A stretch of DNA of 64,000 nt from Mycolicibacterium vulneris (lineage in GTDB: Bacteria > Actinomycetota > Actinomycetes > Mycobacteriales > Mycobacteriaceae), in contig NZ_NCXM01000033.1 in assembly GCF_002104765.1 (NCBI RefSeq), positions 1-64,000 of the forward strand, in the 5' to 3' direction. Position numbers and translations under genes: made by a program. The notes under the pieces are model-generated. The model did not search any database. It was not told where the DNA came from and saw only the letters and a program-made list of their open reading frames with translations. Every line of letters starts with the position of its first letter. Position 1 is the stretch's first letter. Shown here in pieces: positions 35,340-43,010 of the stretch.

Positions 35340-35749
35340 TGGCGGCCCGTCTGGCTCCGGCGATCACCCCGGACACCGAATTCTTCTGGAATGGGTTGCG
35401 GGAGAGCAAACTCCTGATCCAGCGCTGCGGCGGTTGCGGGCAGCTGCGTCATCCTCCCCGCCCGATGTGCCCACACTGCCGGGCGCTGGACTGGGAGGCC
35501 ATCGAGTCGTCGGGCCGCGGCACCGTCTACAGCTACGTGATGCCGCACGAGCCGAAGTTTCCGTTCTTCGAGTACCCCTACGTCGTCGTGCTGGTGGAAC
35601 TCGAGGAGGGGCTGCGGCTGGTGTCCAACCTGACCGGCATCGACCCGGCCGACGTGCGGCCCGGAATGCCGGTCGAGGTCTACTACCAAACCTTCGACGG
35701 TTCTGGCTCTGAAGACCTGGTGCTGCACCAGTTCCGGCCGAGCGCCTAG
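35339..35749 (+). CDS. DUF35 zinc-ribbon/OB-fold protein (ChsH2 C-domain-like)
   Basis: 136 residues. The N-terminal rubredoxin-like zinc ribbon has C30-x2-C33 and C44-x2-C47, followed by an OB-fold. DUF35 proteins bind acyl-CoA and partner with thiolase-like aldolases: in the igr system the ChsH2 DUF35 domain pairs with Ltp2. The Ltp2-like gene is two genes further on. Start overlaps the preceding stop by one base. Confidence 0.9.
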   Translation: MAARLAPAITPDTEFFWNGLRESKLLIQRCGGCGQLRHPPRPMCPHCRALDWEAIESSGRGTVYSYVMPHEPKFPFFEYPYVVVLVELEEGLRLVSNLTGIDPADVRPGMPVEVYYQTFDGSGSEDLVLHQFRPSA

Positions 35750-35756
35750 GCCCGTC

Positions 35757-36878
35757 ATGGACTTCTCGTTCACCGAAGAGCAGGAGACGATCGCCAAGCT
35801 CGCCCGCGATCTGTTCGAGCGCCGCGCCACCCCGGAACGGCTGACCGAGCTGGAGGCCGGCGACACCCGCCACGACGCCGCGCTCTGGGAAGAGCTGGCC
35901 GCCGCCGACCTGCTGGGCACCGCGCTGCCGGAGTCGGCCGGGGGTAATGGCGGCGGCTTCGTGGAGCTCGGGGTGCTGCTGGCCGAGGTCGGCTACAGCG
36001 TCGCGCCGGTACCGGCCTACGCCACGCTGGTGCTGGGCGCCGACCCGATCGCCCGGCACGGCTGCGAGGAACAGCAGCAGCGGTTCCTGCCGGGCGTGGT
36101 CACCGGATCGCGCATCCTGACAGCGGGATTGGCCGAACCCGGCCGTTCGGACCCGGCCCGCCCGGTCACCACCGCCCGCCGTGACGGATCGAACTGGCGC
36201 CTCGACGGCGCCAAGGAGTTGGTGCCGGCCGCCCAACTCGCCGACACGGTGCTGATCCCCGCCGCTGTCGACGGGGGCGGCGTGGGCCTGTTCCTGCTAC
36301 CCGCCGACACGGCCGGCGTCGAGATCCGTCCGGTGCCCACCACGAACCGCGAACCGCACGCGGACGTATTCCTGGACGGCGCAACCGTTTCCACTGCGGA
36401 CGTGATCACCGGCGCCGGGCTGGCCGAGGCGCTCTATACCCGGGCCCTGGTCGCGCTGTGCGCGATCCAGCTCGGTGTCGCCGAGCGGGCGCTGCGCATC
36501 GCCGCCGAATACACCACCGGCCGTGAACAATTCGGCCGCCCGATCGGCAGCTTCCAGGCGGTGCAGCAGCGCATGGCCGACGCCTTCATCGACGTCGAGG
36601 CGATCCGGTGGACCACCTGGCAGGCGGCCTGGCTGATCGCGCACGGGCGCCCCTTGGAAAAGGCACACCGGGCTGCACGCATCGCGAAATTCTGGGCCGC
36701 CGAGGCCGGCGCCCGCGTGGCCGCCACCGCCCAGCACGTCCACGGCGGCATCGGCATCGACGTCACCTATCCCCTGCACCGCTACTTCCTGTGGGCCAAG
36801 CACAACGAGCTGACCCTCGGCCCGGCTTCGGCGCAGCTGGCCCACCTCGGCGCAACCTATTCGGAAGGACCCGCATGA
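35757..36878 (+). CDS. Acyl-CoA dehydrogenase, candidate subunit of a heteromeric enzyme (second)
   Basis: 373-residue ACAD. It has the FAD-binding GREQFGRPIGSFQAVQ motif absent from the first ACAD. The C-terminal HVHGGIGIDVTYPLHRYF has Thr where short/medium-chain enzymes have the catalytic Glu, and the EPGRSDPA loop departs from EPxxGSD. It therefore looks like the complementary, catalytically incomplete partner of the protein at 33579. The ATGA overlap with the next gene indicates tight coupling. Confidence 0.88.
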   Translation: MDFSFTEEQETIAKLARDLFERRATPERLTELEAGDTRHDAALWEELAAADLLGTALPESAGGNGGGFVELGVLLAEVGYSVAPVPAYATLVLGADPIARHGCEEQQQRFLPGVVTGSRILTAGLAEPGRSDPARPVTTARRDGSNWRLDGAKELVPAAQLADTVLIPAAVDGGGVGLFLLPADTAGVEIRPVPTTNREPHADVFLDGATVSTADVITGAGLAEALYTRALVALCAIQLGVAERALRIAAEYTTGREQFGRPIGSFQAVQQRMADAFIDVEAIRWTTWQAAWLIAHGRPLEKAHRAARIAKFWAAEAGARVAATAQHVHGGIGIDVTYPLHRYFLWAKHNELTLGPASAQLAHLGATYSEGPA

Positions 36879-37330
36879 CGACCACCACCGGCCGGACCAT
36901 CACCCTGCGATGGCAGGACATCGCGGAGGGTGACGAGGTCACACCCCTCGAAATCCCGATCACCACGACGATGATCGTCGCCGGGGCGATCGCCACCCGC
37001 GACTTCATGCCGGTACACCACGACCGCGACTACGCCAAGCAGCAGGGCTCGCCCAACCTCTTCATGAATATCCTGACCACCAACGGCTACTGCGTGCGCT
37101 TCCTCACCGACTGGGCCGGACCCGAGGCGATGGTGAAGAAGCTGTCGATTCGCCTTGGCGTGCCGTGCTTTCCAGACGACCCGTTGCGGTTCACCGGCAG
37201 CGTCACCGGCAAGACCCGAGGATCGGACGGCGAGAACTTCGTCGAGGTGACCTTTGCCGGCGCCAACAGCCTGGGTGACCACGTGTCCGGCACCGCGATA
37301 CTCAGCCTGCTCGACGGGTCCCAGGCATGA
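36875..37330 (+). CDS. MaoC-type enoyl-CoA hydratase subunit (ChsH1-like)
   Basis: 151-residue single hot-dog domain with the catalytic pair Asp43 and His48 in RDFMPVHHD. It would supply the active site to a heteromeric hydratase with the Tyr-substituted subunit at 34794, as ChsH1 does for ChsH2. Overlaps the ACAD gene before it and the thiolase gene after it by ATGA. Confidence 0.88.
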   Translation: MTTTTGRTITLRWQDIAEGDEVTPLEIPITTTMIVAGAIATRDFMPVHHDRDYAKQQGSPNLFMNILTTNGYCVRFLTDWAGPEAMVKKLSIRLGVPCFPDDPLRFTGSVTGKTRGSDGENFVEVTFAGANSLGDHVSGTAILSLLDGSQA

Positions 37331-38496
37331 GCCGGACGCTGCCGGGCGCCGCGGCCATCGTCGGCATCGGCCAGACGGAGTTCTCGAAGGAATCCGGACG
37401 CAGCGAATTGCAATTGGCGTGTGAGGCGGTCAGCGCCGCACTCGACGACGCCGGCCTGGTACCCGGTGACGTCGACGGCATGGTCACGTTCACCATGGAT
37501 TCCAGCGACGAGATCGACATCGCCCGCAACGTCGGCATCGGCGACCTGAGCTTCTTCTCCCGCGTGCACCACGGCGGCGGCGCGGCCGCCGGCACCGTCG
37601 TGCACGCGGCGATGGCCGTTGCCACCGGCGTCGCCGACGTCGTCGTGTGCTGGCGAGCGTTCAACGAACGGTCCGGCTTCCGATTCGGCGGCAGCGGCCG
37701 CAGCATGGCCGAAACACCGTTGTTCATGGCGCATTACGCGCCGTTCGGACTGCTCACTCCCGCGGCCTGGGTCGCGGTGCACGCCCAGCGCTACATGTCG
37801 ACATACGGCGTCACCAACGAAGACTTCGGCCGGATCGCCGTCGTCGACCGCAAGCATGCGGCGACAAACCCCGACGCCTGGTTCTACGAGCGCCCGATCA
37901 CGTTGGAAGACCACCAGAACTCGCGCTGGATCGTCGAACCCGTGCTGCGCCTGCTCGATTGCTGCCAAGAGAGCGACGGCGGCGTCGCCCTCGTCGTCAC
38001 CAGTGCCGAGCGCGCCCGCGACCTGCGGCAGCCGCCGGCCATCATCACCGCGGCCGCCCAGGGCGCGGCCCACAACGGCGAGATGATGACCAGCTATTAC
38101 CGCGACGAGATCACCGGGCTGCCCGAAATGGGCGTGGTCGGCCGGCAGCTGTGGCGCGATTCTGGCCTCAAGCCACAGGACATCCAAACCGCCTTCATCT
38201 ACGACCATTTCACGCCGTTCGTGTTCGCCCAGCTTGAGGAGCTCGGGTTCTGCGGGCGTGGGGAGGCCAAGGATTTCGCCACCGTCGAGCGGCTGTCGCT
38301 GGGTGGGGACTTCCCCATCAACACCAACGGTGGCCTGCTCGGCGAGGCCTATATCCACGGCATGAACGGCATTACCGAGGGGGTGCGTCAGGTGCGGGGC
38401 ACGTCGTACAACCAGGTCGACAACGTCGAACACGTGCTGGTCACGTCCGGAACCGGGGTGCCGACCAGCGGCCTGATTCTCGCACCCGCCGGCTGA
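37327..38496 (+). CDS. Thiolase-superfamily Ltp2-like aldolase/lipid-transfer protein
   Basis: 389 residues. Thiolase fold with IVGIGQTEFSKESGRS at the N-terminus, YDHFTPFVFAQLEELGFCGRGEA in the middle and a C-terminal HGMNGITEGVRQVRG region. In the cholesterol side-chain pathway Ltp2 with a DUF35 partner carries out retro-aldol cleavage releasing propionyl-CoA; this protein has the same neighbours. Whether it is an aldolase or a thiolase cannot be settled from sequence alone. Confidence 0.86.
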   Translation: MSRTLPGAAAIVGIGQTEFSKESGRSELQLACEAVSAALDDAGLVPGDVDGMVTFTMDSSDEIDIARNVGIGDLSFFSRVHHGGGAAAGTVVHAAMAVATGVADVVVCWRAFNERSGFRFGGSGRSMAETPLFMAHYAPFGLLTPAAWVAVHAQRYMSTYGVTNEDFGRIAVVDRKHAATNPDAWFYERPITLEDHQNSRWIVEPVLRLLDCCQESDGGVALVVTSAERARDLRQPPAIITAAAQGAAHNGEMMTSYYRDEITGLPEMGVVGRQLWRDSGLKPQDIQTAFIYDHFTPFVFAQLEELGFCGRGEAKDFATVERLSLGGDFPINTNGGLLGEAYIHGMNGITEGVRQVRGTSYNQVDNVEHVLVTSGTGVPTSGLILAPAG

Positions 38497-38507
38497 GGGG
38501 GACCGTC

Positions 38508-39578
38508 ATGCCGAGGCTCGCGCTCCTGACCGCCCACGGCGGGCCCATCGAGCTGGCCGAATTCCCGTTGACCACACCCGCGCCCGGCACTGCGGCGCTG
38601 CGGCTGCGGATGGCCGGCATCTGCGGATCCGACCTGCACATCTTTCGCGGCGAGCTGCCGCTGCCGTGCCCGTTCGCCATGGGCCACGAAATGGTCGGCG
38701 AGATAGCCGAACTCGGCGCGGACCTGACCACCGACGCGACCGGTAAGCCCCTGGCGGTCGGCGATCGTGTGGTGGCGCCGTACTTTTGGTTCTGCGGCAG
38801 TTGTCACGCGTGCGCACGGGGCCGCTCCTACGCCTGCCAGAACCTGATGGCCGGCGAATACCGCACGCACGAGCAGGCACCCCACTTCGTCGCCGCCTAC
38901 GGTGAGTACTACTACACCAGCCGCCGGCAGCCTTTGTACAAAGTCCCCGCGGACCTGCCCGACGAGGCCGTCGCGCCGCTGAATTGCGCGCTAGCCCAAG
39001 TCCTTTTCGCGTTGCGCGATGTGCGGCTCGGGGACACCGTCGTCATTCAGGGCGCCGGCGGGCTGGGCATCAACGCCGCTGCCGTGGCGCGAACCGCGGG
39101 CGCCGCCACGGTCATCGTCATCGACAAGATCGCCGAACGACTCGACGTCGCCGCCGACTTCGGCGCCACCCACTGCATCGACGCCGGCGCAATCTCGGCC
39201 GCCGAGGTCACCGAGCGGGTGCGCGAACACACCGGCGGCATCGGCGCGGACTGGGTGCTCGAGGTGGTGGGCGTGCCGGGCGTCATCCCGGAGGGGATCG
39301 GGTTTCTCAACAACGGCGGCACGTTGCTCGAGGTCGGCAACGTCGGGATGGGACGCACCTTCGAGCTCGACCCCAGCGCTCTGGTCTACGGCAACAAGTC
39401 CGTGCGCGGCGTGATGCTCTATGACCCGGTCACCCTGGCTACCGGCCTATCGTTCCTGCAGCACACCAGTTTTCCGTTCGAACGGCTGATGCCCAAGCCA
39501 TTCCATCTGGCCGACGTCAACGCCGCGTTCGCCTCGGCCGATGCCGGGTTGGTCCCTCGAGGGGCGTTGATTCCGTGA
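38508..39578 (+). CDS. Zinc-dependent medium-chain alcohol dehydrogenase
   Basis: 356 residues. Catalytic zinc ligands Cys39, His60 and Glu61 (CGSD, GHEMVG); structural zinc Cys96, Cys99, Cys102 and Cys110; Rossmann motif GAGGLGINAA. Likely oxidises an alcohol to the aldehyde handled by the divergent aldehyde dehydrogenase, or a secondary alcohol intermediate. ATG at 38508, 11 bp after the thiolase gene. The stop overlaps the TetR GTG (GTGA). Confidence 0.92.
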   Translation: MPRLALLTAHGGPIELAEFPLTTPAPGTAALRLRMAGICGSDLHIFRGELPLPCPFAMGHEMVGEIAELGADLTTDATGKPLAVGDRVVAPYFWFCGSCHACARGRSYACQNLMAGEYRTHEQAPHFVAAYGEYYYTSRRQPLYKVPADLPDEAVAPLNCALAQVLFALRDVRLGDTVVIQGAGGLGINAAAVARTAGAATVIVIDKIAERLDVAADFGATHCIDAGAISAAEVTERVREHTGGIGADWVLEVVGVPGVIPEGIGFLNNGGTLLEVGNVGMGRTFELDPSALVYGNKSVRGVMLYDPVTLATGLSFLQHTSFPFERLMPKPFHLADVNAAFASADAGLVPRGALIP

Positions 39579-40186
39579 CGACTCAGGCTTCTGCCTCCTA
39601 TCAGGAGACCTCCACCCGCGAGCTCATCGTGGAGTCCGCGTTCGCATGTTTCGGCGAGCAGGGGTTGCAGAAGGCGACGATCGTCGACATCGCCAAGCGG
39701 GCCGGCGTATCGCGCAGCACGATCTACGAATACTTTTCCGACAAGGCGTCCATCGTCGAGGCTTGCGCCGAACACGCGTCCGAACGCTTCTACCGCGAGA
39801 TGACCAAGGCGATGGATCGCGGCGGCACCCTAGAGGACAAGCTGTGTTCAGCGGCGGTCTTCGTCACTCAGGCGCGACGGGTCATCTCCTCGGAGAGGTA
39901 CTTTGACGAGGACGCCATCAGCCTGCTGCTGACCAAGGACGCCGCCGTGCTGCTGCGCGAATGTGTCGAGTTCTTCGCCCCCTACCTGTCGGCCGCCCGG
40001 CTCACGGGCGAGGTGCGCAAGGACCTCGACATCGAGGCCGCCGGTGAATGGTTCGCGCGCATCCTGTTCTCGCTGTTCAGCACGCCGTCCTCGACGCTGG
40101 ACATGGACGATCCGGACGTGGCGGCGGAATTCGTGCGGGCCCACGTGGTGCGCGGCTTCGCCAGCGATCGTCCGCGGCGGCGTTGA
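39575..40186 (+). CDS. TetR-family regulator, probably of the catabolic cluster
   Basis: 203 residues with N-terminal helix-turn-helix IVDIAKRAGVSRSTIYEYFSDKAS (about 37-60) and a C-terminal domain of the type that senses acyl-CoA or lipid ligands. It is the last gene of the rightward operon (GTGA overlap) and so likely autoregulated; the GGTGTACACC palindrome between the divergent operons is the best operator candidate. Confidence 0.88.
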   Translation: MTTQASASYQETSTRELIVESAFACFGEQGLQKATIVDIAKRAGVSRSTIYEYFSDKASIVEACAEHASERFYREMTKAMDRGGTLEDKLCSAAVFVTQARRVISSERYFDEDAISLLLTKDAAVLLRECVEFFAPYLSAARLTGEVRKDLDIEAAGEWFARILFSLFSTPSSTLDMDDPDVAAEFVRAHVVRGFASDRPRRR

Positions 40187-40206
40187 GCGTGCGTTTACGG
40201 CGTTGG

Positions 40207-40256
40207 TGTGCGCCCAGGGGCGGGCCTTATCGGCGTGTCGCCGCCCTGTGCGCACA
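40207..40256. terminator. Long hairpin between convergent TetR and pruB
   Basis: Arms 40207-40223 and 40241-40256 pair over about 16 bp with one mismatch and one bulge (TGTGCGC...GGGGCGG against CCGCCCTGTGCGCACA). The loop itself contains CGGCG-TGT-CGCCG. Placed between two converging genes, it can stop transcription from both sides. Confidence 0.6.
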
Positions 40257-40308
40257 ATCAAAGCCCTGACGGCACAATCAATGGCCGCACATGTAGTGGC
40301 GGCCCGAT

Positions 40309-40340
40309 GCGCCCGGCGTCGCCGCGCTTGCGACCGTCAC
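40309..40340 (-). repeat. Diverged third copy of the 32-bp dispersed repeat
   Basis: Read on the minus strand it matches the element at 22956-22987 at about 28 of 32 positions, sharing the TCGCAAGCGCGGCG core. It begins at the pruB stop codon, so the element abuts a gene end. Confidence 0.6.
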
Positions 40341-41296
40341 GGCTGCGCCAGCGCCCGCAGGAAGAACGTCATATTGGCCGGTCGTTCGGCCAGCCGCCGC
40401 ATGAAGTAGCCGTACCACTGGGTGCCGAACGGCACGTACACCCGCACCCGGTTGCCGGCAGCGGCGAGACGCCGCTGCTCGTCGTCGCGGATGCCGTAGA
40501 GCATCTGGTATTCGAATTCGCCTCCGCGACGGCCCGATTCGCGCGCCATCGCGGGCACCGCGCCGATGACCTCCGGGTCGTGGGAGGCCACCATCGGGTA
40601 GCCGGACCCGGCCATCAGCACCCGAAGGCAAGCCAGATACGAGCGGGTGACCTCGGTCGGCTCGCGGTAGGCCAGCGAGGCCGGTTCGTCGTAGGCGCCC
40701 TTGCACAGCCGAACCCGCGCGCCGGAGGCGGCGAATTCCTCGCAGTCATCCAGGGTGCGCCGCAGATACGCCTGCAAAACCAGGCCGAGCCAGGGGAATT
40801 CGGCGCGCAGGTCGCGCACGATGCGCAGCGTCGAATCGGTGCTGGTGTGATTCTCGGCATCCACCGTCACCCACACGCCCGCACGCTGGGCGGCATCGCA
40901 GATCGACCACGCGTTCTCCCGCGCGATCTTGTGCCCGTCGCGCTCCAGCGACTGCCCCAGCGCCGACAGCTTGACCGAGACTTCCAGCGGTCGGACGGCG
41001 TCGCCCGCGGCGCCGGGCCCGCCCAGCGCGTCGATCAGATCCAGGTAGGTCCGCACCACGGCGTCGGCGTCGTCGGCGGTGGCGACGTCCTCGCCCAGAT
41101 AGTCGATGCTGACGAGTCGGCCCGAATCACGAAGCGCCGCCACGCTGCTCAGCACGGAGTCGATGGTTTCGCCGGGAACGAACCGGTGCACCACCTTTCG
41201 GGTGACCGGCAGCCGTTCGGCGGTGCGGCGCAACCCTTCGCGGCGGCTCGCGGCCAGGATAGCCGGGCGCAGGGTGGTGGCGAACAGTCCGGCCAT
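40337..41296 (-). CDS. pruB: Proline dehydrogenase
   Basis: FAD-dependent monofunctional proline dehydrogenase (also called putB; Rv1188), converting proline to pyrroline-5-carboxylate. TIM-barrel with SVKLSALGQSLERDG, VTVDAENHTSTDSTL, RLCKGAYDEPA and the C-terminal EYQMLYGIRDDEQRRL and RVYVPFGTQWYGYFMRRLAERP motifs that bind proline (the last two Arg). 319 residues. Its ATG overlaps the pruA stop (TGATG), so the pathway enzymes are cotranslated. Confidence 0.95.
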   Translation of the reverse strand: MAGLFATTLRPAILAASRREGLRRTAERLPVTRKVVHRFVPGETIDSVLSSVAALRDSGRLVSIDYLGEDVATADDADAVVRTYLDLIDALGGPGAAGDAVRPLEVSVKLSALGQSLERDGHKIARENAWSICDAAQRAGVWVTVDAENHTSTDSTLRIVRDLRAEFPWLGLVLQAYLRRTLDDCEEFAASGARVRLCKGAYDEPASLAYREPTEVTRSYLACLRVLMAGSGYPMVASHDPEVIGAVPAMARESGRRGGEFEYQMLYGIRDDEQRRLAAAGNRVRVYVPFGTQWYGYFMRRLAERPANMTFFLRALAQP

Positions 41297-42927
41297 CAGT
41301 CGGCGCCCATGTGCGGATAGGTGTGGTCGGTCGCCGGGATGAAGGTCTCCTTGATGGTGCGAGCCGACGTCCAGCGCAACATGTTCAGCATCGATCCGGC
41401 CTTGTCGTTGGTGCCCGAGCCGCGCGATCCCCCGAACGGCTGGCGCCCGACGACCGCGCCGGTCGGCTTGTCGTTGACGTAGAAGTTGCCGGCGGCGAAC
41501 CGCAACCGGTCCTGCGCGCTCAGCACGGCGTCGCGGTCGTCGGCGATCACCGCGCCGGTCAGCGCGTACCGCGACCCCGTGTCAACGACGTCGAGGATGC
41601 GCTCGTAGTCGTCGTCGGGGTACACGTGCACCGACAGCAGCGGGCCGAAGTATTCCGTCGCGAACGACTCGTCGGTCGGGTCATCGGACAGCAACACCGT
41701 GGGCCGCACGAAATAGCCTTCGCTGTCGTCGTATTCGCCGCCGACGGCGATGGTGACGTGGGGCGCGCCCTTGGCCCGCTCGATGGCGTCGACGTTCTTG
41801 ATGAAGGCGCGCCGGTCAATCAGCGCTCCCCCATAGTTGGTCAGATCGGTCACGTCGCCGTAGCGGAGCGCGGCCGTCTTAGCCAGGAAGTCGTCACCCA
41901 TGCGGCGCCACACCGACTGCGCGACGAAGGCCCGCGACGCGGCCGAGCATTTCTGCCCCTGGTAGTCGAACGCGCCGCGAATCAGCGCCGTGCAAACCAC
42001 CTCCGGGCGTGCAGAGGCGTGGGCGACGACGAAGTCTTTGCCGCCGGTCTCGCCGACCAGCCGCGGATAGCTGTGATAGCGGCCGATATTGGCGCCCACC
42101 TGCTGCCACAAATGCTGGAAGGTGGCCGTCGACCCGGTGAAGTGGATGCCCGCCAGCCGCGGATCGGCCAGTGCCACATCGGAAACGGCGAGGCCGTCCC
42201 CGGTGACCAGGTTGATCACCCCGGGTGGCAATCCCGCGGCCTCGAGCAGTTGCATGGTCAGATACGCCGACAGCGTCTGGGTGATCGACGGCTTCCACAC
42301 CACGGTATTGCCCATCAGCGCCGGCGCGGTCGGCAGGTTGCCCGCGATCGAGGTGAAGTTGAACGGCGTGATCGCGTAGACGAAGCCGTCTAGCGGGCGG
42401 TATTCGCTGCGGTTCCACTCCCCGGGCCCGCTGATGGGCTGCTGCGCCAAGATCTGCCGGGCGAAAGCCACGTTGAATCGCCAGAAGTCGATCTGCTCGC
42501 ACGGCGAATCGATCTCGGCCTGGTAGACCGACTTGGATTGGCCGAGCATGGTCGCGGCGGCGATCTTCTCCCGCCACGGCCCGGCCAACAGGTCGGCCGC
42601 CCGCAGGAACACCGCGGCCCGCTCGTCGAACGGCATGGCCGCCCACCCGTTTTTCGCGGCCATCGCTGCCTCGATCGCCGCCGTCGCGTCCGCGTGCCCG
42701 GCGTTGGTCAGGGTGCCCAGCTTCGCGGCGTGCCGGTGCGGCTGCACGACGTCGATGCGCTCACCGTCGCTCATCCGGTGGGTGCCGCCGATGACATGCG
42801 GCAGGTCGATCGGGCCCTCAGTCAGCGCAGCCAGTTCGGTGCGGAGCCGGGCGCGTTCGGGCGAGTGTGGCGCATAGTCGTGGACCGGCTCGTTGGCCGG
42901 CATCGGGACCTGGGTTATGGCGTCCAT
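41296..42927 (-). CDS. pruA: Delta-1-pyrroline-5-carboxylate dehydrogenase
   Basis: 543-residue ALDH-superfamily enzyme (rocA, Rv1187) oxidising glutamate semialdehyde to glutamate. NAD-binding ITPFNFTSIAGNL, GETGGKDF with the base Glu, nucleophile Cys in YQGQKCSA, and the family-typical C-terminal PFGGSRGSGTNDKAG. First gene of the proline operon; divergent from the PucR regulator with 83 bp between. Confidence 0.95.
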   Translation of the reverse strand: MDAITQVPMPANEPVHDYAPHSPERARLRTELAALTEGPIDLPHVIGGTHRMSDGERIDVVQPHRHAAKLGTLTNAGHADATAAIEAAMAAKNGWAAMPFDERAAVFLRAADLLAGPWREKIAAATMLGQSKSVYQAEIDSPCEQIDFWRFNVAFARQILAQQPISGPGEWNRSEYRPLDGFVYAITPFNFTSIAGNLPTAPALMGNTVVWKPSITQTLSAYLTMQLLEAAGLPPGVINLVTGDGLAVSDVALADPRLAGIHFTGSTATFQHLWQQVGANIGRYHSYPRLVGETGGKDFVVAHASARPEVVCTALIRGAFDYQGQKCSAASRAFVAQSVWRRMGDDFLAKTAALRYGDVTDLTNYGGALIDRRAFIKNVDAIERAKGAPHVTIAVGGEYDDSEGYFVRPTVLLSDDPTDESFATEYFGPLLSVHVYPDDDYERILDVVDTGSRYALTGAVIADDRDAVLSAQDRLRFAAGNFYVNDKPTGAVVGRQPFGGSRGSGTNDKAGSMLNMLRWTSARTIKETFIPATDHTYPHMGAD

Positions 42928-42996
42928 GTTGCAAGGATCCTCGCGGCGGCCCGACAGAGAATTAGCCGATCGAACAATACAGGTCGGTATGCATAG

Positions 42997-43002
42997 TAAT
43001 AT
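42997..43002 (+). promoter_or_regulatory. Candidate -10 element for the proline regulator gene
   Basis: TAATAT fits TAnnnT and lies 8 bp before the ATG at 43011, which would make a leaderless transcript. No clear -35 is visible, as is common for mycobacterial SigA promoters. Confidence 0.35.
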
Positions 43003-43010
43003 CGGACAAC

